DNA of 64,000 bases from JAENWD01 sp963796915 (GCA_963796915.1 CAWCNI010000004.1:3038001-3102000), one strand, 5' to 3'; positions 8,859 to 18,667 are shown, counted from the first letter of the stretch. Made by a program: numbers and translations. Notes: a model not told the origin generated them from the letters alone.

Positions 8859-9599
8859 CTACCACCGAGTCATCGTCAGCGCGCCTGGGCCCTCCAGCAG
8901 AAATGCAGAGGGGATGGCCCCTTCGATTGGGCACCAGGGTTTCCGACAGATCACCCCGCACTCAGCCGTACCAGGCTCGCCCGGTTGAAATCCGTGCTTC
9001 ACGAAGAGTTCGTACAGGGCGGAAATTCGGCGTCCGCCAAGGAGCAGGAAGCACGAACGGCCCACACTTATCTCCAGCGGATACTCCTGAAACTCGAAGT
9101 CCGAATCGCGCTTCCGAAAAACGGCCTGCGCCGCCGCCACCAGGTCCACAGGAGTGCTCGACCTCGCGTCAGGACCCAGCGGCACGGCGGTGATAGCGCC
9201 GACCGCTACGACCAATTCACCGTGGCGAATAATCGAGATCCCGAGGCCGCCACATTCAGTTCTGACGAGGTGAATCGAATCTCCAGGGCGGCAGCAGGAG
9301 ATCAGAGACTTGTCGACGTGCATCGACGCCTCGGCGACCGTTGCCTGCCCTTTTCCCTCGGCGACCAGCGAGATGCGACTCCGTAGTACCCGCGGGCGAT
9401 CCAGGCCAGGATCCGGCGTCAAGCCGGCATCTACGATCTTCATCATGGGCACAATGCCGGTCAGCCTCGAGTCATGCTGATGTCTGCCGGTGATGGCGAT
9501 CGGTTCGCGTTGTTTCAGGCGACACTCGAACCCGCCATCCCCGACGCCTTGCGGGACGATGCCAACGTAGTCGAATGTTCCGCAGGGTGGCATGGACAT
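8859..9599 (-). CDS. Hypothetical protein (about 246 aa)
   Basis: The frame from ATG 9599 (MSMPPCGTFDYVGIVPQ) has a balanced composition and reads as a soluble mixed alpha/beta protein. Recognisable strands include SRISLVAEG, DSIHLVRTECGGLGISII and GELVVAVGAITAVPLGP. The upstream in-frame part to 9680 is Arg/Ser-rich and is left out. I do not recognise a family and see no catalytic motif. It lies directly downstream of another unrecognised small gene on the same strand and just upstream of the EF-Tu-like fragment. C-terminal residues after about 215 may be affected by a frame error, since the composition changes there. Confidence 0.5.
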   Translation of the reverse strand: MSMPPCGTFDYVGIVPQGVGDGGFECRLKQREPIAITGRHQHDSRLTGIVPMMKIVDAGLTPDPGLDRPRVLRSRISLVAEGKGQATVAEASMHVDKSLISCCRPGDSIHLVRTECGGLGISIIRHGELVVAVGAITAVPLGPDARSSTPVDLVAAAQAVFRKRDSDFEFQEYPLEISVGRSCFLLLGGRRISALYELFVKHGFQPGEPGTAECGVICRKPWCPIEGAIPSAFLLEGPGALTMTRW

Positions 9600-9680
9600 C
9601 TCGCACTCCTGCCTGTCACTCCAGGACGAATCAGCGGTTGCCGATCGGTAAGCAGACGCCGGACGTGACCACCGATTCAC

Positions 9681-10022
9681 CTAGGCGGCGTCGTCTGGAC
9701 CATCGAGCCGCCGATCGCTTACTGCGTGCGTCATCAGAAGAGGAGCCGGCCTCGGCATAGCCATAGCCACGGCGCGAGGCGGGCCGTCCCAACCTGTCGC
9801 GCCGAGGTGCTCCTCCGCTTTCCGCTCGAGCCGATCGGCCCTGGCGAACCGGTGATGAGCCCGATGAACATCGCTGAGTCGCAGGTATCGGTCGGCAAAA
9901 TAGAGGTGGGCGTCTTTCGTGAGTTCCACTTCACGGCCAAGGCTGACGACCCACACGAGCGCCCGCGCGGAGCTCACGTCTACCGCCAGTCGCCACCAGG
10001 ATTCGTACATCCCATGCATCAC
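9681..10022 (-). CDS. Hypothetical protein (113 aa)
   Basis: Read from ATG 10022, or ATG 10010 (MYESWWRLAV...). The N-terminal part is hydrophobic and aromatic (RALVWVVSLG). It is followed by a His/Arg-rich helix (LYFADRYLRLSDVHRAHHRF) and a Pro-rich tail (AMPRPAPLLMTHAV). No known domain is recognised. It ends one base before the longest possible start of the next minus-strand gene and lies downstream of the four-helix membrane protein, so a small operon is likely. Confidence 0.5.
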   Translation of the reverse strand: MMHGMYESWWRLAVDVSSARALVWVVSLGREVELTKDAHLYFADRYLRLSDVHRAHHRFARADRLERKAEEHLGATGWDGPPRAVAMAMPRPAPLLMTHAVSDRRLDGPDDAA

Positions 10023-10088
10023 ATTCAGGCCTTGATCATCTTCCAGCCTGGACGCCTCGAGGCGACGGCAGAGCGCCGCGTCTTGCCG

Positions 10089-10991
10089 TCATGCCTGTTC
10101 TCGTGAGAGCCTCTCGCAATCGGCCTTCAGCAGCGCGTCGAGCTTCCGGCGCAGGCGCTTTTTCCTCGGCGCCTCATCGCCGTACACGTAGTAGTGGCCA
10201 ATGAGCTCGGCGATGCCGAATCCGTCCCCGTAATGGGCGTGGAACGGCAGATTCAAGTCATCATGGAGGCGCACGATCTCCCTCGCTCCAGTGCGAGGCG
10301 GCACTCGTCCGGACGCGACCAGGCCCGCAAGGTGGCGTTTCAGACGATGCCCGGCCTCGATACGACCAGGCACCTTCTTGTCGACTTCTCTGAGCGCCCG
10401 CATCCACAGCTCGTCAATTTCGAACGGCGAACGCTCTCCACCTAGGGTCCCGGCGAGTGCGGCAAGTGCAGGAGACTGGTAGCCTTCTTCCGACGCCTGC
10501 ATTGCGATGCCGGAGAGGTCGGAAGTGTGCAGCCTCCCGAGGCCGATCTCGGCGAGGTGCAGGTCGAACGTCATCGACGCGCGGATCCTGTGCTCGACAA
10601 CGGCCGGGTCGACCCAGCCGCGAGAGCGCCACAGGACCCAGGCACAGACGGCACTCCAACCGAGAGCGGCGACCGCGACGACACGGCCCGGGCCTCGCTC
10701 CAGAGCCATCACCGCCCCCACGGCTACCAGGATACCGGCCACCCCAAATGCGAGACAGGCCGCGCGCAGAGTCAAGATCCCGGAAAGGGACCAGCGCTGA
10801 CGAATGCCTGCCAAGGCCTTGGGCTGTGCCAGCCAATACGAACCGTAACCGAGCACTACGAATCCAGTGGCTGCCTTGAACCAGGGCAACCGGTCGGACA
10901 TCGACGACACGAGGAGTCCGACGCCTATGGCGCCGTACAGTCCAATGATCACACTGGCGACGACGGTTCGAATGTTTGCTATGGGACGCAA
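10089..10991 (-). CDS. Membrane protein with four N-terminal helices and a soluble C-domain
   Basis: 300 residues from ATG 10991. Four hydrophobic segments lie at about residues 10-30, 40-58, 70-95 and 103-120. A cytoplasmic-looking C-terminal half follows, rich in charged helices (LHLAEIGLGRL, GRIEAGHRLKRHLAGL) and ending in a very basic tail (RKKRLRRKLDALL). No catalytic motif is recognised. The codon usage and residue balance are those of a real gene. Next upstream is a VOC protein on the same strand with a gap of 22 bases. Confidence 0.6.
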   Translation of the reverse strand: MRPIANIRTVVASVIIGLYGAIGVGLLVSSMSDRLPWFKAATGFVVLGYGSYWLAQPKALAGIRQRWSLSGILTLRAACLAFGVAGILVAVGAVMALERGPGRVVAVAALGWSAVCAWVLWRSRGWVDPAVVEHRIRASMTFDLHLAEIGLGRLHTSDLSGIAMQASEEGYQSPALAALAGTLGGERSPFEIDELWMRALREVDKKVPGRIEAGHRLKRHLAGLVASGRVPPRTGAREIVRLHDDLNLPFHAHYGDGFGIAELIGHYYVYGDEAPRKKRLRRKLDALLKADCERLSREQA

Positions 10992-11013
10992 TCGATCTCC
11001 TCAAATCGATCGG

Positions 11014-11628
11014 TCATGAGCGCGCGCGGCTCGGTGGGTCAACCGGTGTCGGCAGCTCATACCAGATCTCCACCTCGTACCCGTCGGGGTCGGTGAAGAA
11101 CACATAGGGCTCGCCTGGGACGAACTCTCCGTGGTCGCGCACCTTGCCACCGGCGGCGCGAATTGCGGCTAGTGCTTTCGCGATGTCACGCGCGCGACGC
11201 AGACGAAAGCCGAAGTGAAGGACCCCACCGGCCTTCCCGGCCCGGCGCGACTTGCGCTCAAAGACCAGCACGTCGCGGCTGCCTGGCGTCTGGGCCTGAA
11301 CCAGGTCATCCCGGTCGAAGACGGGGATGACCCCAAGAACGGCCTGGTAGAAGCGCAGCGATTGCTGCGGATCCCGCACCGCCAGCGCGACGTGCGTCAG
11401 GCCGTGCGTCTTGACCGGTACAGCACGTCGCATGATCGTTCCTCGCGACGCGACGTCTTCAGCTCTCGCGTGATCGCGGCGCTTCAGCTCGGCGACGATG
11501 CCCGCCGGCATGTCGCGACAGGCACACGCCTTCGCGTGTGCGAGGTGCCATCTCACGCGCTGATCGAGCGTCGCTCGCGGCGGCATCCGATGTGACTCGT
11601 GCCACTTCGTGTTCAGCTTTCCCGGCAT
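11014..11628 (-). CDS. VOC (glyoxalase/bleomycin-resistance-like) protein with N-terminal extension
   Basis: The core from ATG 11433 (MRRAVPVKTHGL) is one VOC domain of 139 residues: THVALAVRDPQQSLRFYQAV, then VLHFGFRLRR and FFTDPDGYEVEIWYE. VOC proteins are metal-dependent lyases, dioxygenases or drug-binding proteins; this one is not further assigned. The same frame extends upstream to ATG 11628 through a 65-residue segment (MPGKLNTKWHESHRMP... HAKACACRDMP). That segment looks like a small basic protein of its own and may have been joined by a lost stop. The long form overlaps the methyltransferase end by 16 bases. Confidence 0.65.
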   Translation of the reverse strand: MPGKLNTKWHESHRMPPRATLDQRVRWHLAHAKACACRDMPAGIVAELKRRDHARAEDVASRGTIMRRAVPVKTHGLTHVALAVRDPQQSLRFYQAVLGVIPVFDRDDLVQAQTPGSRDVLVFERKSRRAGKAGGVLHFGFRLRRARDIAKALAAIRAAGGKVRDHGEFVPGEPYVFFTDPDGYEVEIWYELPTPVDPPSRARS

Positions 11629-12353
11629 GCTCCCCTTCGATTCGACAGGCGCCGGCTCGAGTCGTCGCCACTCCCGTCAGGGTTCCTGCCGACGATGCAG
11701 ATCCATCCCCTGCGCACATCCGTATTCACGGCGACGGCGGTGAAGCCGGCCGATGCCTGCAGACGTGCGTGCTCGTCGACGCTGAGGTGGCGCGCCCCGA
11801 GAAGCGCCATCGCCATCGTCGTCAGCGCGCCAGATGCCTGTGGTTCACGGTAGGTCTCGGCGATGATCGCCAGGTGACCGCCCGGCTTCAGCACCCGACG
11901 AATCTCGCGGAGATCGGCGATTGGGTCGGGCCAGTAGTAGTGAGTCTCGACAGCGGTGACGAGATCAAACGTGTTGTCGTCGAACGGCAGCGAGGAGACC
12001 GACGCCTGGCGGATCTCGACCCGTCCGCCGGCAATGGCACCCGCGTTGGCACCGCTCGCCGCGGCTACACTCGCGGCTGAATAGTCCACGCCGTAGACAC
12101 GCCCCTGGCTGGCCAGCGCGGCCAGACGCTCGACAGCCTTGCCGCCGCCGCATCCGACGTCGAGGATGGCAAAGGCCGGCTCGATACGAACGTGTCCAAG
12201 CCCCCACGCGGTGAGGCCGGCGTGGCGGCGGTTCATGAGCCAGATATGGAGCCGGCCCACCCAGCCGCGAGGCTTCCGGCACTGTCCGACGACGAGGGCG
12301 GCAGCGGCGAGGACGGTCGCGACAGGAAGGATCTGTGAGAGCCAGGCCATCAA
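11613..12353 (-). CDS. Class I SAM-dependent methyltransferase
   Basis: 246 residues from ATG 12353. A short N-terminal hydrophobic stretch (residues 3-22) may anchor it in the membrane. The Rossmann core has motif I ILDVGCGGGKA (about 64-74), an acidic end of strand 2 in VYGVDYS, motif post-I SVSSLPFDDNTFDLV (about 117-131) and motif III VLKPGGHLAII. This is the UbiE/Methyltransf_11 group, which moves methyl from S-adenosylmethionine to small molecules. The acceptor is unknown. It sits upstream of the VOC gene on the same strand. Confidence 0.8.
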   Translation of the reverse strand: MMAWLSQILPVATVLAAAALVVGQCRKPRGWVGRLHIWLMNRRHAGLTAWGLGHVRIEPAFAILDVGCGGGKAVERLAALASQGRVYGVDYSAASVAAASGANAGAIAGGRVEIRQASVSSLPFDDNTFDLVTAVETHYYWPDPIADLREIRRVLKPGGHLAIIAETYREPQASGALTTMAMALLGARHLSVDEHARLQASAGFTAVAVNTDVRRGWICIVGRNPDGSGDDSSRRLSNRRGACRES

Positions 12354-12482
12354 GGATCAGCCTCGTCTAGTCGGACGCGTACGGCGGCACCCTGGGCGGG
12401 CCCTCGCCTTCGCCATAGGGTTTCTCGTGCCACGTCTAGAGGGTGAATCTGGCGTTTGCGACGTCCTTCACGTCCGCGATCT

Positions 12483-12707
12483 CTACACCTTGACGGCGCC
12501 TTCGAGCTTCGCGAAAGCCCGATCGAAAGTGCCATGCGGCAGGTGGCCGGCCTTTCGAGCCACCGCCAGCATCAGGCAGTCGGAAAAGCCCAGGCTCGGC
12601 CTGGCACGAAAATCGGCAGGGGCGGCGGCGATGACCTCTGGCGCCACCTGCTTCTCATCGTCGCGAGTCAGCAGCCGGACGAGGACATTGGTATCAACCG
12701 CGCGCAC
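12483..12707 (-). pseudogene. vapC: VapC-type PIN toxin, internally deleted
   Basis: The 74-residue frame from GTG 12707 starts with the PIN N-terminus MRAVDTNVLVRLLTRDD, which holds the first metal-binding Asp. It jumps straight to the family C-terminus RARPSLGFSDCLMLAVARKA and GTFDRAFAKLEGAV. Full VapC proteins of this type have about 130 residues, so roughly 55 residues from the middle are missing, including the conserved Glu. The toxin is therefore probably inactive. A one-base indel cannot explain this, so the deletion is likely real. The start overlaps the stop of the antitoxin gene by 14 bases, as usual for vapBC. Confidence 0.75.
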
Positions 12708-12955
12708 GACGGCTCTTCACGTGCTTGCGAATGCCGTCCTTCAGTTCGCGCAGGGTTCGCGACTGCGGGGGCGTAGCGAACAGCGACTGGTGGACGTCCT
12801 CCGAACTGAACCGTCCTGCGCGCCGCACGGTCACCCGCTCCCCGTCGTCGTTCCATTCGAGTACCTGCACCGGGACCGACACCCAGCCGCTTACGGACTT
12901 CGGCGGGGACCGAGATCTGGCCTTGCGCTGTCAGCCTGGACCGGGCGAGTGCCAT
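12694..12955 (-). CDS. vapB: VapB-type antitoxin, AbrB fold, one frameshift
   Basis: From ATG 12955 the sequence is a SpoVT/AbrB DNA-binding domain (RLTAQGQISVPAEVRKRLGV), followed after a frame change near 12865 by VLEWNDDGERVTVRRAGRF and a C-terminal toxin-binding tail. Removing one G (plus-strand C at 12864/12865) restores the canonical VGPGAVLEW, so this is likely an assembly indel. AbrB antitoxins bind palindromic operators and neutralise the PIN toxin encoded next. A matching palindrome lies just upstream (12964-12977). Repaired length is about 86 residues. Confidence 0.75.
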
Positions 12956-12963
12956 GACAATGT

Positions 12964-12977
12964 ATTACCACGGTAAT
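12964..12977. promoter_or_regulatory. Palindromic operator of the vapBC pair
   Basis: ATTACC (12964-12969) and GGTAAT (12972-12977) form a perfect inverted repeat separated by two bases. It ends nine bases before the antitoxin ATG and overlaps the stop codon of the upstream membrane-protein gene. The position fits autoregulation by the AbrB-type antitoxin. Confidence 0.55.
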
Positions 12978-13555
12978 GGACCAACGAATCCAACGGTTCC
13001 CTTGGTGGGTGCTCGCTCCGCGGCCGCACGCCCGTCGCCACGGCAATTCGTCCCGAAACAGGCTGAGACCGCGACAGGCCTGGCGTGGAGCGCCGCAGTC
13101 ACGACCACCGATCCCAGGAAAAGCAAAACCCACAATGGGATCAGGATCCATCCCACCATGACCCGCCGTCGACTCGGGCTTCCATACAACCACAGCAATA
13201 GAGACCCGCAATACAGGAGGACGGCGAGCAGGGCCAGTAGTGTTCCCGGAGCGATTCCCGACACAAGGCCTGAGGCCAAGCCAATGGCAGCGCCCAGAGC
13301 GCCGAGCCCAGCCCTGAGAATTGCCCATGAGCGCCAGCTGTGGTGACTTCTCAACAACTGCACGCCGAGAAAGCAGTCAACCAGACCGAACCATTGCGGT
13401 TCTCGTGTGAGCACGGACACCGCAAGAGAGGCAATGCCGTCTGCTAACAGGACGACGCCGGCGGTGCGCATGCCGGCGATCTCTCCGGGCGTGAAGTCGC
13501 TGTCGCCAAGGGCGATGGCATTCGGGCCGTCAAATAGCGTCTGGTATTCCGGCAC
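12965..13555 (-). CDS. Polytopic membrane protein (196 aa)
   Basis: From ATG 13555. After a polar N-terminus of about 25 residues there are hydrophobic segments at about 28-48 (MRTAGVVLLADGIASLAVSV), 75-96, 98-118 and 130-152. The basic loop YGSPSRRRV lies between the last two. It resembles a small DUF-type integral membrane protein; no transport or catalytic motif is seen. The stop codon lies inside the vapBC palindrome, so the downstream TA pair begins almost immediately. Function unknown. Confidence 0.6.
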   Translation of the reverse strand: MPEYQTLFDGPNAIALGDSDFTPGEIAGMRTAGVVLLADGIASLAVSVLTREPQWFGLVDCFLGVQLLRSHHSWRSWAILRAGLGALGAAIGLASGLVSGIAPGTLLALLAVLLYCGSLLLWLYGSPSRRRVMVGWILIPLWVLLFLGSVVVTAALHARPVAVSACFGTNCRGDGRAAAERAPTKGTVGFVGPLPW

Positions 13556-13740
13556 GAACCGGAGAATGCCTCAGGTCTGGTGGGGTTGCCAAGGGACCGG
13601 CCCTTCGCGCCTCAGACCTCGTCCCCACTGTCCTGGTCGCGGGCCCACAGCGCGCATCCAAGGGAATCGGCCGTCCGGCCCAACAAAGGATGCGCCCTAA
13701 TGTCGCCGACGGCCGATCTCAACGGACGTTCACGAGCGCG

Positions 13741-14157
13741 TCAGTTCCCTACCATCTGCCCCGCGTTGACGATCCACGGGATGCCGAACCTGTCGATGGC
13801 CATGCCGAACCCCTTCGCCCAGTAGGTCGCCTGAAACGGCATCTGCACGGTGCCGCCCTCGCCCAGGGCGGTGAACACCCGTTCGCCTTCGGCGACGTCG
13901 TCAAAGTGCATGGCGACGCAGAATCCGGCCGGCTTCGTGAACTGGGTGACCGGCGCATCCGCGCCCTGCAGGACCTGATCGCCGACCTGCAGCGTCACGT
14001 GCATGACGCGATGGTGCGATTCGGGCGGCAGGCTCGACGCCATCGGCGTCTCGCCCATCGTCTGGATGAAGGCGATCTTTCCGCCCAGGGTCTTGGCGTA
14101 GAACTCGAACGCCTCGCGGCATCGGCCGTCGAAGGCCAGGTAGGGATTCAGTTTCAT
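13741..14157 (-). CDS. PhnB-like VOC protein
   Basis: 138 residues from ATG 14157 (MKLNPYLAFDGRCREAFEFY). This is the 3-demethylubiquinone-methyltransferase-like/PhnB subgroup of the VOC superfamily, with KTLGGKIAFIQTMGETPM, SHHRVMHVTLQVGDQVLQGA, AMHFDDVAEGERVF and FGMAIDRFGIPWIVN. Proteins of this group bind small ligands; most have no assigned reaction. The frame extends upstream to 14199 without a good start. About 185 bases with no recognisable gene separate it from the membrane protein at 12965-13555. Confidence 0.85.
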   Translation of the reverse strand: MKLNPYLAFDGRCREAFEFYAKTLGGKIAFIQTMGETPMASSLPPESHHRVMHVTLQVGDQVLQGADAPVTQFTKPAGFCVAMHFDDVAEGERVFTALGEGGTVQMPFQATYWAKGFGMAIDRFGIPWIVNAGQMVGN

Positions 14158-14263
14158 CGATTCGCTCCTGAGTGAGCGACCGTTCGCGCGACGAGCCACG
14201 GCCGGCCGCGATGGATCCGTCCGCCTGATCGACCGCTCCCTGCTGACGTGCCGGTGCTCTGCT

Positions 14264-14283
14264 GGCCGATCTGAAGATCGGCC
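14264..14283. repeat. Dispersed 20-bp palindrome
   Basis: GGCCGATCTGAAGATCGGCC, two 9-base arms around GA. The same palindrome occurs at 21054-21073 and 21269-21288. Here it lies between citrate synthase and the PhnB-like gene and could act as a REP-like element or a hairpin in the mRNA. Confidence 0.75.
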
Positions 14284-14341
14284 CTACCGCCATCGCGAGT
14301 CAGATTGGCGGTCGGGAAGCGACACCGTCCGCGAGCCCGCC

Positions 14342-15481
<1,140 letters not shown>

Positions 15482-15553
15482 GGGGCGATCATGTCAGGTC
15501 GAACCGCGCGTGGCAATCGCCGGCAGGCGACAAGGGGCGGAGGCGCCGTGTCT

Positions 15554-15760
15554 CTACGTCTGGCTGTCGGCAGCGGGCGGGGCGACTTTGGGGGCGTAGC
15601 CTTGACAGTGGATGACCGGCAGCGCCGGATAGCGCGCATAGCGAGGGTCGGTGTCGCTCAGCCCGCAGCGGTAGAACCGGCTCCCGCGGTCGGACAGCAG
15701 GACCTTCGCGTTGGTGCAGGTGCCGCAGAGTCCGGCGGGCGGGACGACCGCCAGGGGCAT
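15554..15760 (-). CDS. Small conserved Cys-rich protein (68 aa)
   Basis: From ATG 15760. Four cysteines are laid out as AGLCGTCTNAKV (CxxC), FYRCGLSDTDPRY and LPVIHCQGYAP. The layout suggests a small zinc- or metal-binding fold. I recall similar short proteins with a CRHA... RCxxSxxDPRFxxYPxLPVxxCxGY pattern in many environmental genomes, always unassigned. It lies between citrate synthase and the exported aminotransferase on the same strand, with gaps of 72 and 47 bases. Confidence 0.65.
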   Translation of the reverse strand: MPLAVVPPAGLCGTCTNAKVLLSDRGSRFYRCGLSDTDPRYARYPALPVIHCQGYAPKVAPPAADSQT

Positions 15761-15807
15761 CGCTCAGCGTCTCCCCGGCAGCCGGCGACGCAAGGGAGGG
15801 ATCCTGG

Positions 15808-17014
15808 TCAGCACTCCCACGTGTCGAGGCGCGGATACCCTCGCAGCGGCGGCGCCGGCAGAACGGCAGCGCTCGTCGGCACTGTTGCCAGCGCTTCCTT
15901 GAACGCAGGCGCCGCGCGCTTCATCTCGTCCATCGTCCCGATCGTGATGCGCGCGTATGTGAGCAGCGGCGGAAACGGCCGCGCGATCTCGACGCCACGG
16001 TCGCGGCACGCCGCCTGAAACTGCCGGATGTCGCGCTTCACGTTGACCATCAGGAAGTTGGCCTGCGACGGCACCGGCGCGAACCCGGCGTCGCGGAAGA
16101 CGGCCTCGGTGAACGTGCGGTTCTCGTGGTTCATCCGGGACTGCGTCGGCACACGTTCCGGGTCGCCAAGCGCCGTGAGCGCCGCGACGCTGGTCAGACA
16201 GCTCAGACGCAGCGGGTCCAGCCACTTGCTCACCTGACGGATCGTGTCCGGATGGCCGACGGCATACCCGCACCGCATACCGGCAAGGCCGTAGATCTTC
16301 GAGAACGTCCGCGAGACGACGACGCGAGGATTCGGAGATGGCGATGGGAATCGCGCTCTTGTAGTCATCGCGCTCCACGTACTCGTGGTACGCCTCGTCG
16401 ATGAGGATCGTGACGTTCGGCTCGCGCTTGAGCGCGGCGGCCACGAAGTCCTCGATGGCCTTCGCCCCGTGAAGCGTCCCGGTCGGGTTGTTCGGATTGC
16501 AGATGTAGATCAGCCCGGCGCCCGCTGCCTTGTCCGCCATCTGCCCGAGGTCGAGCTCGAGCGACGAGGTGACAGGGACCTCGATCACCGGATGCGACAG
16601 GTGCCTTGCCAGGTCGCCAACCAGCTCGAAGGTCGGAAGCGCCGTGACGACGCCGCGATCGGGCGTCGTGAAGGCGAGGACCGACGCGTCCAGAATCTCG
16701 CTCGAGCCGCAGCCCATCGTGAGCTGCCTGGCGTCGACGCCGAGCTTCGCCGCGAGGCTTTCCTGGAGATGGCCGGCGCCCTGAAACGGATACCGGTTCA
16801 TGCGCCCGAACGCGCCCTGCACGGCGTCCATGACCTTCTGGCCGGGGCCGTTCGAGTTCTCGTTGGCGCTGAGGCGGATGCCGCCGGGAATGTCTGTCGC
16901 GATTTTCGAGGTGTCGCGCTGCTGGATCAGGCCGGCGGCCGAGGGCCTGGCCACCGCCGCGACAAGGCCGTTCGCGCCGACCAGTTGAAGGAAGGACCGC
17001 CGCGACGTCGTCAT
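15808..17014 (-). CDS. Tat-exported class I/II aminotransferase (HisC-like), frameshifted
   Basis: From ATG 17014 the protein begins with a twin-arginine signal (TSRRSFLQLVGANGLVAA). It continues as a histidinol-phosphate-aminotransferase-like fold type I enzyme: IRLSANENSNGPG, CGSSEILDAS, YICNPNNPTG, TILIDEAYHEY and the PLP lysine in SRTFSKIYGLAGMRCGY. The frame changes near 16341; adding one base there joins SAIPIAISE to NPRVVVSRTF. Repaired length is about 402 residues. PLP enzymes are normally cytoplasmic, so Tat export of the folded, cofactor-loaded enzyme is implied. Substrate unknown; an amino acid or imidazole/aryl amine is possible. Next upstream is a glycosyltransferase. Confidence 0.85.
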
Positions 17015-17061
17015 GATCACCTCACGCGCCTGTCGCGCCGGGCGCGCCCGACGCAGCTGTC

Positions 17062-18567
17062 TTAATCCCCGCCCGCCACCTGCGTCTTCAGCGCCACGCT
17101 GTCGTCGGCGAACTGCTGGACGATCGAGAGAAGGCCCGTGTAGAGGAAGCCCACCTGGAACAGGACGAGAAACGGCAGCGTGCCGTAGATCCGGTTCGAC
17201 AGCGCGTAGAACACCGTGAACGTGAAATACAGGCCGAGCGACAACTCGATGATCGGCTGGACGATGTTGGCCTGACGGTAACGCTTGCCGATCCACTCGT
17301 CGCCGCTGTCTTCGATCCGGTACTTGGGCGTGCGCGCGAACTCGGTTTCCTTGCCCATCATCGCCTCGAAGACCGCGCGCGTGTTGTTGATGGCCAGGCC
17401 GATCCCGATCGACATCAACAGCGGCAGGTACTTCAGCCGGGCGATCCACTCATCCGGATACACCTCGCGCTGGCAGACGATGTAGAAGTTGGCCACCGAC
17501 GCCGTCGCCGCGAAGAACAGCGGCACGTCGATCAGCAGCATCTCGTACCAGCCCATGTTGTAGCGGATGACCATGGACGGGAACATCAGCACCGACAGCA
17601 GGACCATCAGCACGTAGTTGAAGTTCGCCGTGAGATGGAAGAACGCCTCGGCCTTCACCGCCAGCGGCTGATCCGACTGCAGGATCCGCGGCAGGAGCTT
17701 CCGGCAGGTCTGGATGGAGCCCTTGGCCCAGCGGTGCTGCTGCGACTTGAACGCGTTCATCTCGACCGGCAACTCCGCCGGGACGACGACGTCGGGGAGG
17801 AAGTGGAACTTCCAGCCGCGCAGCTGGGTCCGGTAGCTGAGGTCCAGGTCTTCTGTCAGCGTGTCGTGCTGCCAGCCGCCGCCGTCCTCGATCGCCGCGC
17901 GGCGCCAGATTCCCGCGGTGCCGTTGAAGTTGAAGAAGTGGCCGGCGCGATTCCGGGCACCGTGCTCGAGCACAAAGTGGGCGTCGAGCAGAATCGACTG
18001 AATCTTGGTGAGCAGCGAGTAGTCGGCGTTGATGTGGCCCCACCGCGCCTGCACCACCCCGACCTTGGCGTCGGTGAAGTGATGAATCGTGCGATGCAGG
18101 AAATCGGCGGACGGCAGGAAGTCGGCGTCGAAGATGGCGATGAACTCGCCGCGCGCGACCTTCATCCCGGCCTCGAGGGCCCCGGCCTTGAACCCGGTGC
18201 GATCGGTGCGGTGGATGTAGCTGATGTCCACGCCCTGCGCCACGGCCCGGCGCACAGCCTGCTGGGCAATGGACCGCGTCTCGTCAGTGGAGTCGTCCAG
18301 GACCTGGATCTCGAAGCGGTCGCGCGGGTAGTCCATCTGCGCCACCGCGTCGATCAGGCGGTCGACGACGTACATCTCGTTGTAGATGGGCAGCTGCACG
18401 GTGACAACCGGCAGTTCCTCGAACTCAAACTGGCGGTCCGGCACCGGCACTTTGTCCCGGTACTTCATGTAGGCGTACACCAGGTAGTACCTGTGCCACC
18501 CGTAGCCGGCCAGGATGATCAGGATGAAGAAATACGTGGCGAGGATGAGGGTTTCGGAGGGAGACAT
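17062..18567 (-). CDS. Cellulose-synthase-like family 2 glycosyltransferase
   Basis: 501 residues from ATG 18567. One N-terminal helix (5-25) and about four C-terminal helices (from about 310) enclose a cytoplasmic GT2 domain with the processive-synthase signature. The signature consists of QVLDDSTDE (about 87-95), FDADFLPS (about 148-155), TLTEDLDLSYR (about 243-253) and QQHRW, the QxxRW motif (about 284-288). Such enzymes polymerise or transfer a hexose from a nucleotide sugar across the membrane (cellulose, mannan or glucomannan synthase-like). No BcsB-like partner is next to it, so the product is unknown. A strong sigma70 promoter lies just upstream. Confidence 0.88.
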   Translation of the reverse strand: MSPSETLILATYFFILIILAGYGWHRYYLVYAYMKYRDKVPVPDRQFEFEELPVVTVQLPIYNEMYVVDRLIDAVAQMDYPRDRFEIQVLDDSTDETRSIAQQAVRRAVAQGVDISYIHRTDRTGFKAGALEAGMKVARGEFIAIFDADFLPSADFLHRTIHHFTDAKVGVVQARWGHINADYSLLTKIQSILLDAHFVLEHGARNRAGHFFNFNGTAGIWRRAAIEDGGGWQHDTLTEDLDLSYRTQLRGWKFHFLPDVVVPAELPVEMNAFKSQQHRWAKGSIQTCRKLLPRILQSDQPLAVKAEAFFHLTANFNYVLMVLLSVLMFPSMVIRYNMGWYEMLLIDVPLFFAATASVANFYIVCQREVYPDEWIARLKYLPLLMSIGIGLAINNTRAVFEAMMGKETEFARTPKYRIEDSGDEWIGKRYRQANIVQPIIELSLGLYFTFTVFYALSNRIYGTLPFLVLFQVGFLYTGLLSIVQQFADDSVALKTQVAGGD

Positions 18568-18604
18568 CGGCGGGGCAGGTTCCTCGCAGAAAAATTATTC
18601 AGCA

Positions 18605-18632
18605 ATTATACTTTCAGGGTCGCTAAAGTCAA
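18605..18632 (-). promoter_or_regulatory. Sigma70 promoter of the family 2 glycosyltransferase
   Basis: Minus strand: TTGACT (18627-18632), a 16-base spacer and a perfect TATAAT (18605-18610). The expected start of transcription is near 18598, about 31 bases before the ATG. Confidence 0.7.
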
Positions 18633-18667
18633 AGAAATCAAGGATCTGAACCGATCCAGAGCCCCCC

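Noticed and set aside
13556..13740. Possible small gene between the membrane protein and the PhnB-like gene
   Set aside because: Neither strand shows a frame with a start, SD and balanced composition; I see nothing there.
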